A stretch of 64,000 nucleotides of DNA from Hyposmocoma kahamanoa. Lineage: Eukaryota > Arthropoda > Insecta > Lepidoptera > Cosmopterigidae. Position numbers and translations under genes: made by a program. Location of the stretch: NCBI RefSeq assembly GCF_003589595.1, contig NW_020653855.1, positions 7,354,424 through 7,418,423 on the forward strand. Direction: 5' to 3'. Below, one piece after another: positions 11,501-21,600 of this stretch; positions within the stretch are counted from its first letter, which is position 1; every line of letters starts with the position of its first letter. The notes under the pieces were generated by a model. That model had not been told where the DNA came from, ran no database searches, and saw only the letters and a list, made by a program, of their open reading frames with translations.

Positions 11501-13804
11501 TTTTATCTATCGAGGAAACTTTATTGTTTTATGTTTCTAATTAATGTCTATGCTTGAAAATATCGTGTAGTTACTTATACGATATTTTATTTTTAACTTT
11601 AAAGTGGATATACCGCTCCTCTAAAATCAAATCGAAGATTAGGAATTTTTCCTCTGCTCCCTCTTAACTCTTTTTATTTCGTGATAATCTCACTGGCCAG
11701 CACAAATTTAAATCAAACGTACGACACACGTTTGACCAGACAATACAAAAAATGTAGTTTTAATCGATGAATCGAGTATAATTTATTTATAATATTGTTT
11801 CTATATTACATGGAGTAAATCGTACAACAACCAAATCTCATTATGTGTTTAGTAAACAATAAATATAATAGCTGACAGAATTGAAAAATAAAATAGAAAA
11901 AGCTAGAAATCGGCAAAGGGTATATCCTGCTAAGTTATTGTTCGTAGGGCGAGACTCAAAAAGGAAACATAGTGGTTCGGTTACAGACTAAAACTGTTGT
12001 AGGCTTGTAAATGAATGAATGTATTTCTATCACTCATTAATTTCATTTCAATGTCGAGAAAGGATGTCATTGTGGTGCTGCAACCAGGACCGTCTGCAGA
12101 CTATCCAACTCCTTAAATACTCGCAATAGATCTACTATGTTTAGGCTACTGAATTAGTCGTGATGAGCTGTTGGCGTCGGGACGCAGCCCTTCCGAAAAC
12201 ACTTTATGTCCATTCAATAAGAGCGAAAATGACGTTGCGCGTTTCGCTACCGCTTGATCGCCAACGCGAATGCACAACTTCGTTTTCGCTTTTCTTACAT
12301 GGATATAAAGATTTTTCTGATCAGTGTCGATAAGTATGGATGCTGACAGATAGTGAATTTATTACTTTTTTTCCTTCGTTCCAAATGGAGCAGTTCAAAG
12401 ACCATACTGCCTAGTCATTAGTGTCTCTTTTTCTTCAGTAAATATGTTTCGATTTAAGTCTTCGTTATTCGACACGAATTTCATTGCGCTCGCAGCGACT
12501 GCGTGCGTCTAACTGTCATAGCAAAATACGCTCTATTTGTTTTTAGCTTTAACGTTTTAACTTAAATGAACGTCCCGGGCACGCGAGTGAGTCTAGCTTG
12601 AATTTGGTCTACGCGACCACCGCGCGGTTGTACCATTCAGAGGAATTTAAATGTTGTTGCCTAGTAAATAGAATTCAGATTCGCCATTGATGTACATGAA
12701 GGCGTGGTAACTGGGCGGTCGCCGCGTTAAAGCGTTCTCCTCGTGTAACTGGACGCTAAGTCTTCAGTATTTCAGAAAGGTCTTTTAGTTTAAAATATGA
12801 ATTATCCAGTATTCCCGAATACGAACAAGCCTCGAAAAATGTTAACGTCAGATCCTTAAAAACGTCGTCATTATTTGTCAATTTCGATGACATTATGGTG
12901 ATGAGTGGTTACAAACGCGCGATTGCGTCGCTACGCTTGCGATTGCATCGGTTCAAACGCGTGTGTAAAGGTAGACGATTAACTATTGCTTCGCTGCTAA
13001 AAATCCCGTTGTAACCCTAACAAGCCGTGACCAGGTTCACGGCAGTAAAACAGAAAACTTCAGGTCCACCAATTTATTTAAAGTCGGTTAAAGAGAAAGT
13101 AACAAAGAAGGCCTAAAGGGGCCGAGTTATACTGAATTACAGATACGTATTCATAGGTACATGATAAAGGCTGTAGTGGTTATAAATTTTTTTTTTTTAT
13201 ACATGACAGGCAAATGACTCCACTCCACCTGATGTTAAGTGGAAAGTGGTATCCAAACGCGAAGGAACCTAGTGCAGCGATGAAACCCTCACTGCACTAG
13301 CCACCTCCACCCTGCCTGCCTACAATATGCCTCTTCACGTTATTAAAATGTGCACATGATTTAGATTAGTAATGATTGTAAACTTAGTAAAGGAATCAAA
13401 ATTAGACGCGATTGAATTTTAACAGCTCCGTACGCTGTCGCGATCGAGCAGGGAACGAGACAAAATCAGAATGCGAGGCAAAAGAGCTAGGTCACACCGT
13501 CACAGCTCTATGACCAAAATCAACTTATTACTTACAGATAGTGAATGTATCGACTTTTACGGGTGCGCTGTTTTGTGTCGGTGGTTTTTCGAATTTGAAG
13601 TTTTATTAATTCTTGTAGAATCTATTTGCACGAATATACGTTTAAATTTTTAATAGAAACTTTGATCGTATATTTACCATGCTAATTTATTGTGTTCAGG
13701 CGCGTCGCAGAAAGGCAGGCGAGGACTCGGATGACGATGACCTCGGTGTCGCCCCTCCCGTCAACGACATTTACCGCCAGAGGCAGCAGAAGAGGGTCAA
13801 GTAG
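62..13804 (+). CDS. su(f): suppressor of forked / CSTF3 (CstF-77), C-terminal eight exons
   Basis: Encodes about the last 322 residues of the 77-kDa subunit of cleavage stimulation factor, a nuclear scaffold for mRNA 3'-end cleavage that dimerises through HAT repeats and binds CstF-64 and CstF-50. Exons: 62-219, 3320-3486, 4637-4744, 6009-6097, 8930-9030, 10034-10168, 10888-10994, 13700-13804, all with AG/GT borders and compatible phases. Landmarks seen: [13 protein letters not shown] and [14 protein letters not shown] (end of the HAT array), [21 protein letters not shown], a proline-rich FPVPPAA segment and [11 protein letters not shown] (the 'monkeytail' that binds the CstF-64 hinge), then an acidic stretch and the terminal [16 protein letters not shown]. 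These match animal CSTF3 in order. The N-terminal half lies left of the window. Introns are filled with repeats. It ends tail-to-tail with the ND-49 gene. Family assignment is very secure; the gene symbol follows Drosophila usage. Confidence 0.96.
553..1271. mobile_element. MITE with ~20-bp inverted ends, carrying a nested foldback insertion
   Basis: The left end AGTCTGTCTTTTTTGAAGAC and its reverse complement at 1252-1271 bound the element. Just inside, 'GGAGTAAAAYGAC' follows on both sides once the foldback insert (about 573-720) is set aside. Related ends occur at 10205-10360 and about 57915-57970, so it is a family. No coding capacity is seen. It lies in the first su(f) intron of the window. 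Confidence 0.7.
573..720. mobile_element. foldback (hairpin) element nested in the MITE
   Basis: The segment begins TAGGGTCGTATTCCAGAACT and is made of repeated direct and inverted copies of a CTCAAGTC / GACTTGAG motif around 'CACTGGAAATA'. It shares its units with two full foldbacks at 29463-29810. It interrupts the MITE that spans 553-1271. Confidence 0.65.
1340..1740 (+). repeat. tRNA-derived repeat, family 2
   Basis: Contains a tRNA-like core (about 1605-1675) with an A-box-like GTGGCTTAGTTGGTATAGCG and a B box GGTTCGAATCC, followed by a tail ending near 'TGTTCGATCTTTGTATTAAT'. The flanks repeat 'GATCGAACAC' and 'ACAAACTAGTGGAGTAATTT' in opposite orientations. The same unit recurs at 14600, 27437, 31440, 60430 and 61720. 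The core does not form a proper acceptor stem, so it is a SINE-like repeat and not a tRNA gene. Confidence 0.6.
2863..3080 (+). mobile_element. tRNA-derived SINE, family 1
   Basis: Starts CTGCCTCCGTGGCCGAAC, with an A box (TGGCCGAACGA) and a B box (GGTTCGATTTT, slightly decayed). The conserved body includes 'TCTCGTGAGTTTGG', 'GTGTGTCCATGGCACCCGCG' and 'GGGGCTATGTTGAGTGTGTG'. The tail is AT-rich with short (TTA)n. It is one of about a dozen copies in the window. Pol III promoter boxes plus a microsatellite tail are typical of SINEs mobilised by LINEs. Confidence 0.85.
3786..4066. mobile_element. hAT-like MITE, 281 bp, with 8-bp target duplication
   Basis: Inverted ends CATTGACTTACAAT...ATTTGTAAGTCAATG. 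Flanked on both sides by TTTAAAAT (3778-3785 and 4067-4074). 8-bp duplications are the hallmark of hAT-superfamily transposition. The inner termini carry 'GGACGTCGGGTC' and 'GACCCGTTGTCC'. No ORF, so it is non-autonomous. It lies in a su(f) intron. Confidence 0.85.
4276..4420 (+). mobile_element. 5'-truncated SINE, family 1
   Basis: Begins at the 'CTGCCACGCAGAGG' part of the SINE and retains a B-box remnant, the 'TCTCGTGAGTTTGG' body and the 'CATGGCACCCGCGACAC' block. It loses the A box and the (ATT)n tail. Confidence 0.75.
4823..5165 (+). mobile_element. LINE fragment, 3' end of the reverse-transcriptase ORF with (ATA)n tail
   Basis: An open stretch of 105 codons reads ...[17 protein letters not shown]...[12 protein letters not shown]...[17 protein letters not shown]. 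The [10 protein letters not shown] and GRPRRT motifs are characteristic of the C-terminal tail of insect non-LTR retrotransposon polymerases. The stop is followed at once by (ATA)n, a usual microsatellite tail. Strongly 5'-truncated and located in a su(f) intron. The clade cannot be fixed from this fragment. Confidence 0.75.
5564..5591. repeat. (ATGT)n microsatellite
   Basis: About seven uninterrupted units of ATGT in an su(f) intron. Confidence 0.9.
6239..6451 (-). mobile_element. tRNA-derived SINE, family 1, near full length
   Basis: Read on the minus strand it starts at the TCCGTGGCCGAACGG A-box region, carries the B box GGTTCGATTCC and the 'GTGTCCATGGCACCCGCG' body, and ends in a (TTAT)n-like tail. 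One of the best-preserved copies. The two overlapping open frames across it are by-products of the repeat. Confidence 0.88.
7955..8175 (+). repeat. dispersed repeat (unclassified)
   Basis: Shared text such as 'TTGTGAAAGAGTTCGTCCTG', 'TGTTCCGGTTTTGAAGG' and 'TGCAACTGTTATGGACA' recurs at 39270-39425, at 43880-44185 and, inverted, at 61486-61700. It ends near 'TTGATATTATAAAAAAA', which looks like an A-rich 3' tail, so a LINE-derived 3' end is a reasonable guess. Confidence 0.55.
8595..8820 (-). mobile_element. GTCGT-rich MITE, partial
   Basis: Dense copies of CGACAG / GTCGT, with segments matching the fuller copies at 26060-26562 and 56003-56420 in the opposite orientation, including 'ATATGTGAACAAC' and 'CATTTAAATGA'. 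The terminal 'GCGCGTTCCCA' end is degraded. Confidence 0.6.
9785..10010 (+). mobile_element. tRNA-derived SINE, lepidopteran type
   Basis: A B-box-like CTTCGAATCC and an A-box-like 'GCCTAATGGTTTGATCAACAG' lie in the 5' part. The 3' part 'TGCCAGGCCAGCAGTGGGAC' is a block found in many lepidopteran short repeats. It ends with short (ATT)n. A diverged fragment of the same 3' part occurs at 23325-23410. Confidence 0.6.
10205..10360 (+). repeat. end fragment of the 'GAAGACGGAGT' MITE family
   Basis: Matches the right end of the 553-1271 element in reverse orientation: 'TTTTTTTGAAGACGGAGTGA', then 'TTGCCAGTTTTCATAAAATTT' (shortened), 'TTTTATCGATAGATTGTGAA' and 'GCCAAAAATGACTGA'. The other end is not visible. 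Confidence 0.6.
13185..13325 (+). repeat. LINE-type dispersed repeat fragment
   Basis: Begins after a T run with 'CATGACAGGCAAATGACTCC', then 'CACCTGATGTTAAGTGGAAA' and 'CCACCTCCACCCTGCCTGCC'. The CACCTGATG-TTAAGTGG block is a common component of lepidopteran non-LTR repeats (recognition from memory, not checked). The rest of the last su(f) intron, 10995-13184, shows no feature I can name. Confidence 0.45.
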
Positions 13805-14599
13805 GACATTCAAGGGTCCGCCGCTCAAGGAGTTTTAATTTGCAGTGTATACAGAAGTATAGAACTCTAAACGAGATTGAATGATATCTGTTAAGTCAAA
13901 TGTATTCCCAAATCCATTTCCTAGGTTTTAAGATTCGTAGAAGACAGTAAGGGTTAAAACCTACTTGTCAGTATTGGGTTCATAAAAGCAGTGTTTTTGG
14001 TATCGACCCGCTTCCGCATCAAGGGTCAATTTATATTGCGACGGAAAGGAATGGAAGCGAATTTTTGTAACGATCTTGTACATAGCGTAATGAACGTTAT
14101 GGTCAATTGTGTAACGTTCAAATTAGATAGATAGAGAACTAGCCAAAAATCACGTCACGCGTCTTCTGCAGCAGCCGTGGGCGACGCCTGGCGAATCTGC
14201 GTGAAGGCAGGCGTAGTGTGACGTCAAAGTCAGCTAAATACTACAGTCTCAAGGCGCAGTCGCAAGAAAGCTTCCGTTCCGCCGCAATGGAAATTGCGCC
14301 TAAGGGCGACACTTTTTTCTGGACGCAATCAGACATCAACTATTTGTGCATTCCGGAATAAACTTATCCTACAACGTGGAGAGTAAAACAACTAGAACTA
14401 AACGGTGTATCGGGCAACCTATCACAAAATCGATTTTTTTGCCGAAGTAATGTTTGTTCGAATTTTTATTACACCGATATCCGAATTATAACGAAACCGT
14501 TGTTCTTTCAGGATATGTTGCATATTTATCGCAAAGACACGATTAAGTTCGGTTTGGTTAGGTTTAACATTACTTTCGAGTTTATGAAAATTCAAAGTG

Positions 14600-14745
14600 T
14601 ATCTTATTATTGATATAAAGATCGAACAAACACAGAAAAAAGTCCTTCGATCCAGCCGGATACGAACCAGTGTCTGTCGCCTAACATGGCTACGGATCGA
14701 GCCAGCTGATCTCACGAATTTGTCTATGTGCTTGTTGCGGATGGT
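14600..14745 (-). repeat. tRNA-derived repeat, family 2
   Basis: Begins 'AAAGATCGAACAAACACAG' and carries 'CTTCGATCCAGCCGGATACG', the inverted B-box part of the family seen at 1340-1740, followed by the diverged inverted A-box side and 'TCACGAATTTGTCTATGTGC'. Confidence 0.55.
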
Positions 14746-14839
14746 TTATGTTCGATTTAATCTGCTTGTTTGCCAAATATCTTTGTGTCAATAATTGTAG
14801 TAAAAACATATGACATTGAATAAAAATAAACTATTGAAT

Positions 14840-14886
14840 CATTGACTTACAAATAAATGGACGACGGGTCTAATACAAAAACCACG
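14840..14886. mobile_element. left end of a hAT-like MITE, cut by the assembly gap
   Basis: CATTGACTTACAAATAAATG, the family terminus, runs into the run of Ns. The eight bases before it are TATTGAAT. The right end is not present after the gap at the point where sequence resumes. Confidence 0.7.
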
Positions 14887-15286
14887 NNNNNNNNNNNNNN
14901 NNNNNNNNNNNNNNNNNNNNNNNNNNNNNNNNNNNNNNNNNNNNNNNNNNNNNNNNNNNNNNNNNNNNNNNNNNNNNNNNNNNNNNNNNNNNNNNNNNNN
15001 NNNNNNNNNNNNNNNNNNNNNNNNNNNNNNNNNNNNNNNNNNNNNNNNNNNNNNNNNNNNNNNNNNNNNNNNNNNNNNNNNNNNNNNNNNNNNNNNNNNN
15101 NNNNNNNNNNNNNNNNNNNNNNNNNNNNNNNNNNNNNNNNNNNNNNNNNNNNNNNNNNNNNNNNNNNNNNNNNNNNNNNNNNNNNNNNNNNNNNNNNNNN
15201 NNNNNNNNNNNNNNNNNNNNNNNNNNNNNNNNNNNNNNNNNNNNNNNNNNNNNNNNNNNNNNNNNNNNNNNNNNNNNNNNNNNNNN
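14887..15286. other. assembly gap (400 N)
   Basis: Exactly 400 undetermined bases, probably a placeholder or scaffold join. It lies between repeats, so the true distance and content are unknown. Open frames running through it have no meaning. Confidence 0.99.
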
Positions 15287-15402
15287 GGTTTCGGAAATCT
15301 GCTGGATGCAATCAGCACAAGAGCGATCGTTGTGGCGATTTGGTCGGGAAGGCCTATGTCCAGTAGTGGACGTCTTTCGACTGAAATGATGATGAAGTGT
15401 TA
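15287..15402 (+). mobile_element. LINE 3'-end fragment
   Basis: The segment 'GGCCTATGTCCAGTAGTGGA' then 'CGTCTTTCGACTGAAATGAT' matches the typical tail of lepidopteran RTE-like LINEs, where a GGCCTATGTCCAGCAGTGG block precedes a trinucleotide tail (here (ATA)n, 15405-15418). Its 5' part is lost in the gap. Confidence 0.55.
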
Positions 15403-15403
15403 T

Positions 15404-15631
15404 AATAATAATAATAATACACACACACATTCAACATAGCCCCGCGCCCCGCACTAGGGAAACTCTGTGTCGCGGGTGCCATGGACACACACATAGACAA
15501 CCACAAATAACACCCAAACTCACGAGAGAAATAAATGTAGGTCATACACATATTTTTCCCGGCTTGGGAATCGAACCTAGGACCTTTGCGTGGCAGTCCG
15601 ACATGGTAACTGTTCGGCCACGGAGGCAGTT
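15404..15631 (-). mobile_element. tRNA-derived SINE, family 1
   Basis: Minus-strand copy with tail at 15404-15430 and head 'CTCCGTGGCCGAACAG' at about 15615-15631. It is the left half of a compound unit repeated at 17566-18050. Confidence 0.85.
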
Positions 15632-15905
15632 AAGTTAAACTGGTCGATTTGAAGTGAAACAATTGATGACACCCGTCATTTGTTTCGATTTCGGGCTGGC
15701 AGTTGTCACCGTAATGATTTGGCAGAATAGTTTTCAACGAATCAAATGACATTTCGTCTCTATTTCTGGTTATGTACTCGATGTGTAATTGATACCCAAA
15801 AAAAGGCCATTGGTGTAAAAAAAAATTCAGTAACAGTAAGCAAAAACGTACTTGATCCCTAGACACTTGAAGAGTGTATATACAGGAAAGTAATTTGATT
15901 TTAGG
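15632..15905. mobile_element. 'CATCGAG' MITE fragment joined to the SINE (compound copy A)
   Basis: Contains 'GAAACAATTGATGACACCCG', 'TTTCGTCTCTATTTCTGGTT' and 'GTACTCGATG', i.e. the right part of the MITE complete at 51845-52378, plus about 110 bp of flank ending 'ACACTTGAAGAGTGTATATA'. The whole stretch is repeated next to the SINE at 17785-18050. Confidence 0.7.
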
Positions 15906-16528
15906 GCCACACATTTGAACGGCTCTTAAATATAAGATTTAAGAGTTGTGGTTATTCACTAAATGATTATTATGGTCATGGGTTGACTAACCAACGCTTA
16001 GACAATGGAAACCAAATCCTCATAAGAGCCGACGGCAGATGACTGACAGCTTTATTAACAGACGTATATTGTCTACCCTTTTCCACTGTCAACGACTGCC
16101 TTCATCTCTCTGCATCCAACACGGGAAACAGAAATCGAAGCATTTTTGTTTTTTTATTATTGTAAGCACTAAGCATCGGATTCCATGCCCTGGATAGTTT
16201 AAATCATCGCGTTTGTGATCTCGTTGGCTACTCTACCAAACATGATGCAATTCGATCCAGTGGTTCTTGTACTAAATATGGCACTCGTAGCAACTCGATC
16301 CAGTGGTTAGTGTTACAGCTCTTAAATAATAAGTTATTCTATATCAATAACATTTTGTCATCTGTGGAACGTGTGGTGTCTGCTTTTGCTTATAACGTCT
16401 GTGTTTCACCGTAGGTGCGTTTTGTTCTAAGAATAAATTATAATTTTAAGAAATAAACCTTTGTTTTAATTTTAGATGTATACTCATTTAGAGGTAGAGC
16501 CAACGGTCTTAGTTTTACGAGTAAATTA

Positions 16529-17070
16529 TTGGGCTCGTCACAGAACAATAAATACTGTAGAAATGGTTAGTTAGCGTCTGACGCGTGCCAACTATAGGTC
16601 TCGAAAGACCTATCTGACCTCAGTCCGCAATTTCGTTTCGTATGGTATGGTTGTGTTATTCTTTCGTGCTAATTCTCTAAAAATCCTAAATGATAGCCGT
16701 GCCCAAAAAAAATTACCTGTGATGTTAATTTATATCATCGGAAATTCTTATTTTAATAATTTTTCAATTTCCTCTTTATCGAAATATTTTTTTTGTTACA
16801 AGAAACGAAAGCTTATGACCCTGCAATAAGGTCGCTTCTGGTTTGGAGATCTAAATTAATATCTCCAATTCGTCGTCGTTCAGCAATAAACCCATAGATG
16901 GCAGCACATTGATTGAAATTTTAATATAATATCAAAACGTAACTAGTAATAATTGGTCTTGATAGTATTAAACTTTGTGCCAACAGAGTAAAGTTTAAAT
17001 TATATTAACAATCCACTATTTCTTTTTAAATTTGAAATTACGACCAATCAATATCAAGATTTTATTGTGT
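16529..17070 (+). repeat. dispersed element, copy 1 of an inverted pair
   Basis: Shares segments such as 'GGTCTCGAAAGACCTA', 'ATTGATTGAAATTT', 'TTAAATTATATTAACAATCC' and 'CGACCAATCAATATCAAGAT' with 36733-37640, where they occur as reverse complements in the reverse order. Class unknown; no coding sequence recognised. Confidence 0.65.
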
Positions 17071-17565
17071 TTCAAATTACGAATCTGTGACTTTGGCGAC
17101 CTCGGTTCTCATAGTTATCGAGGCTTATAGAACTTCCATTGTTTTTTCCTTCCGTGTGGCTCGTAGCCAGTAACAAGTTACAACAAAAGTAAATAAAGAA
17201 AAAAATTGTAGACAAGGACAATGTGAAACAGCTTTTATTATTGTGCACTATTATCCATTACTAAAATAAGCATAAATGAAATCCTGCGGTAACCGTCGCA
17301 CCACTAAGCAAACCACGCACTGGTTGTAAGGTGGGCATTTTTTAACACGTTCACCGCCACGTGTATACCCTGATATACACCCAATATTTTTGTCCCAGGC
17401 TTTTGTATCCCTGGCTATATAGTGCTTATATTTATTATATTTTAGCTACATTTAGCAAAATGTATGAAAAAAACTCCTAGGCTAGTGTCTAGTGCCTGAT
17501 ACGACTAAAAAAACGAAGAAAGTGGCACAAGGGGAGGGAGGTTCGTAATGTTAATTCCACACCCT

Positions 17566-17784
17566 ATAAATAAATAAATAAATAGCGCACACACTCAACA
17601 TAGCCCCGCACTAGGGAAACCCTGTGTCGCGGGTGCCATGGACACACATAGACAAACACAAATTACACCCAAGCTCACGAGAGAAATAATTGTAGGCCAT
17701 ACAACTATTTCCCCCGGCCCGGGAATCGAAACTGGGACCTCTGCGTGGCAGACCGACATCGTAACTGTTCGGCCACAGAGGCAG
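17566..17784 (-). mobile_element. tRNA-derived SINE, family 1
   Basis: Minus-strand copy with an (AAAT)n tail at 17566-17584 and head 'TGCCTCTGTGGCCGAACAG' at the right. Directly followed by the same MITE flank as the copy at 15404-15631. Confidence 0.85.
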
Positions 17785-18050
17785 TTAAGTTAAACTGGTC
17801 GATTTGAAATGAAACAATTGATGACACCCGTCATTTGTTTCGAATTCGGGCTGGCCAATCGGAGCGCAGTTGTCACCGTAATGATTTGGCAGAATAGTTT
17901 TCAACGAATCAAATGACATTTCGTCTCTATTTCTGGTTATGTGCTCGATGTGTAATTGATACCCAAAAAAATTCAGTAACAGTAAGCAAAAACGTACTTG
18001 ATCCCTAGACACTTGAAGAGTGAATATACAGGAAAGTAATTTGTTTTTAT
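17785..18050. mobile_element. 'CATCGAG' MITE fragment joined to the SINE (compound copy B)
   Basis: Second copy of the compound unit. It keeps 'CGGGCTGGCCAATCGGAGCG', part of which copy A has lost, but lacks copy A's extra 'GGCCATTGGTG'. The shared 3' flank ends around 'GGAAAGTAATTTG'. Confidence 0.7.
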
Positions 18051-18090
18051 GGCAGTCCGGCATGGTATCCGTTCGGCTACGGAGGCAGTT
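18048..18090 (-). mobile_element. SINE family 1 head fragment
   Basis: Only the 5' end of the SINE on the minus strand ('TGCCTCCGTAGCCGAACGG', then 'ATACCATGCCGGACTGCC'). Confidence 0.65.
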
Positions 18091-18443
18091 AGGCAGTAGA
18101 ATCACATTTTATTACTACATAAGTAATTTTTTAATGATTCCGACGATTTTTGCCTCGGAGGCCCTTGGCGCTGAAGGTGTAAGTTCCTATCGTACTACCA
18201 CATCGTAGTGCGATAATAGTGTTGTATCCATGAGTAAAACAATATAGATGGAAGTTAAAAATTTTTATAAAACAAAATATTGTTATTTTTTAACATATTA
18301 CTATTACGTTTCAAAAAATATATATATTATAAGTAAGCATACGAAGAGGTGAAAAGGAGGAAGTGATAATACCTCAATAGGATCTAGCGAGCGTAATAGT
18401 GACATGGGTATGTAAAGATCTATACAAACAATTTGACCAATAA

Positions 18444-18457
18444 TTTATTTTTTATTT
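18444..18457 (-). terminator. probable poly(A) signals of ND-49 copy 1
   Basis: On the minus strand, AATAAA occurs twice in AAATAAAAAATAAATT, about 175-185 bases after the stop codon. This is the first canonical signal in the 3' flank. Inferred from position only. Confidence 0.5.
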
Positions 18458-18628
18458 CTTAAAAATTAATAATGTACAGTGATCTACATTGATTGCTATA
18501 AACCTTACGAACTAAACCGAGAATGAGATAAAACCAGCTTCTTTACAATGGTACTTCTTAGTACTACTTGGTATTTTTCTGGTTTTACCTGGTATTTAAT
18601 GGTTTTTAAAAAGCAAGTTATCGGTTTT

Positions 18629-21600
18629 TTATCGGTCAATCTCGCCGAACACGACGTCGAGTGTGCCTATGATCGCGACTATATCGGCTAACATGGAGTT
18701 TTTGCCGATTTTCTCTAGAGCTGCTAGGTGAGCGAAGCCGGGGGCCTTGATTTTGCATCTGTAAACAAAAATGTGTTGCATCAAACGTCTAAGTTTTTCA
18801 ACCATATTCATCATCAATGTCAATTGTATTATCAAATACTTTATTAACATAAATATTTTACAATGCACAGTAGCTCATTCAATCGTGACTTACTTTAGGG
18901 TTCTTGGTATTACGCGAGATTATACTTATTTCGTACGACACAAAGGAGAGAGGCACAAACCACGCCCTAGGCCTTTTTAGGTTATCGACTTCTTATTATA
19001 CTGTTCAACAAAAAACCTCTTATCGTTATATGTTGTTTTGTATGTAATAAATGTGTGTAAAAACAAATACAAAGCTACCTGTAAGGTTTGGAGCTGCCAT
19101 CGGACACGAGGTACACCCCGAACTCTCCCTTGGGCGCCTCTATGGCCGTGTAGGTGCTGCCGGGGGGCACTTGGTAGCCCTGCGTGAACAGCTTGAAGTG
19201 GTGGATGAGGGCTTCCATGGAAGTCTGCAATAATAATCATTTACTTATATCAACCATAATGTCAAATGCAAGTTACAGACATATAATTATCTAACTTGTG
19301 CAATAAAATATTTTTTCATACTTTTTTTGTAATAAAAAACCATCGAGTATATAACCAGAAATAGAGACGAAATAAGGAATGAAACAATCTACGACACCTG
19401 TCAATTGTTTCGAATTCGGGCTGGCCAATCGGAGTGCAGTTGTCACAGTAATGATATGGCAGAATAGTTTTCAAACAAATTAAATGACATTTCGTCTCTA
19501 CTTCTGGTTATATACTCGTTGCAAAAAACCGACATCGAAAGTTTGTGGAAGCACATGTACGTATTTGCCAAGTTTTATTGAAATAACGGGAAATGGGTGA
19601 AATATTTTCTTCAAATTCGAATGGGACCACTGACTGAGGTACCTTCTTTTCAATAAAAAAAAAGTACGTAAAATTGAGGCCCGACGTAACACCTCAAAGG
19701 GATTCCGGAATCGGGAATTCGGTGGCAATTGTGACGTCAGATCTGGAGATACGCCACAAATGCGCCTGTCCGTGAAAGGCTCGCCAACTGTACACGTTGT
19801 GTAATGAACATGTATTTAATTGCACGTATGCAGCACGCGAGCAGCGCGCACGCAACGCTCATGCAGCGCGTTCACAGCGCATTTGCTAGATCTGTACGCA
19901 CCCTAAGGTGGTGGTGCCAATGATCGTCATTTAAAGGGTAGTGGTGTGTTTTTAAACTTGAAATAACATTTTTGTTTTTGGACGTACATCATTGACCTAC
20001 CAACATATGGACATTGGGTCTAATACAAAAACCACGAAAAAAATGTCCGAGGTTAACCTATACAAACGTAGTGACATGTAACGAAATATAAAAAACTAAA
20101 ACATTTAATTTAAATTGTAACGTCATTGCAGTACTGCTTAAATTTGCTTACAACAATTTAAGGGCCCAAAAACATCATATTCAGCTTCTACTGGAAACTT
20201 AACAAAATGCACCATATTTAGCCTCGACTGAAAATTACTTGAACACAAGAGTAATGGAACAGCCTTTCTCGTAAATATTAATTAAATTTTATATATATAT
20301 TATTATGTCGAATTTTGTACAAATTCACTTAATGGTATAATAAAAAGTTGGGCTGATACATACATACAAATATTACTACAAATGTGAAAATAAGCGTGTA
20401 CTATAAGAAATGTACCGATATTCTAACTAAACGTAAACTCAAATATCCGTAATTCCGATTTATAACAAAACCGTTACGCTTTCGAGGAATTTTGATGCTT
20501 TTTACATAGACAAAATTACCTTTTGTTTTGTAATCTTCGTAAAAACATATTATGAAAATTCGAGGTAATGTTATTTCGGGCAAATGTATTTTCTGACTTC
20601 TGATAGGTACTTGGTACTTGGTGTAACAGGCTGGTGTCCGCAAATCGACGTCAAGGCGCCTATTTCTGATAGGTAATCCCATGCCGTAAAACGAGTACAA
20701 CAATATTTTGTTAGTTATTGCTAACGTTTAATAAAAAAATCATTTTAATAATAGGATTAAAATCAAAGCAGCTCTACAGTTTCTTTGTTCTAAATATTTC
20801 AATCGCTTGTGGTTCAAACAACTGAAAATGACCAAGAAGTTTATATAAGCTTCTTGAAACTGATGTAATGGGTCTCTTTCCATCTTTTGAGCATGCAATG
20901 AGTAGAAAAAGGACAGTTAGCTATTTCATTATTTCGTGTGCTTTTGTAATTTATATTTATGATTCAGTTATATATAAACTAAATACTATAAAACTGTACA
21001 AAATAACACTTTTAAATGACAACTATGATAACACAATATATTTGTTTAGTGAAAGTATGATACAAAATCCTGTTTTCACACTTTACTGCAGTAATTTTTA
21101 CAAGTTATTATTATATGCTTTGACTAAATAAATGGACGACGGGTCTAATACAAAAACCACGAAAAAAATGTCCCAAGTCAACCTATTTAAACGTATTTAA
21201 AATTGACAAAAACCTATTTAAAAGTGACAAGTAAAGGAATATGAAAAAGCTAAAACGTTGAATTTAAATTGTAATGTCATTGCAGTACTGCCTAATTTTG
21301 CTTGCAACAATTGAAAGGCGCATGATTGACAACCGCACTGTCACTCGAACGAACGAAGACTATTGCGCGATTGACGCTCTGTATGCGATTATTATATTAT
21401 GCGATATAGATATGCGATATAGCTACAGGTGCGGCACTTTTAAGCGCATACCCGACGTCCATTTATTGGTAGGTAAATGACGTACATCAATAGTGATTAG
21501 TTAGTACTTGACATATATATAATCACCAAGAAAGATTATGCTTTAGTATGTTTCATAAAAAATACTATTAACCTAAACTTATTTCTCTAAATCTCCATTG

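Larger units (their letters stand above)
13805..18628. other. su(f)-ND-49 intergenic region (tail-to-tail genes), repeat-filled
   Basis: Between the su(f) stop and the ND-49 copy 1 stop. A possible su(f) poly(A) signal AATAAA lies near 14358. The remainder is repeats listed separately, the assembly gap, and unassigned AT-rich DNA (13805-14600, 15906-16528, 17071-17565, 18091-18440). No open frame here resembles a known host protein. Confidence 0.7.

Noticed and set aside
14839..15430. Open frames of 154-186 codons across the N run
   Set aside because: They are open only because undetermined bases cannot contain stop codons.
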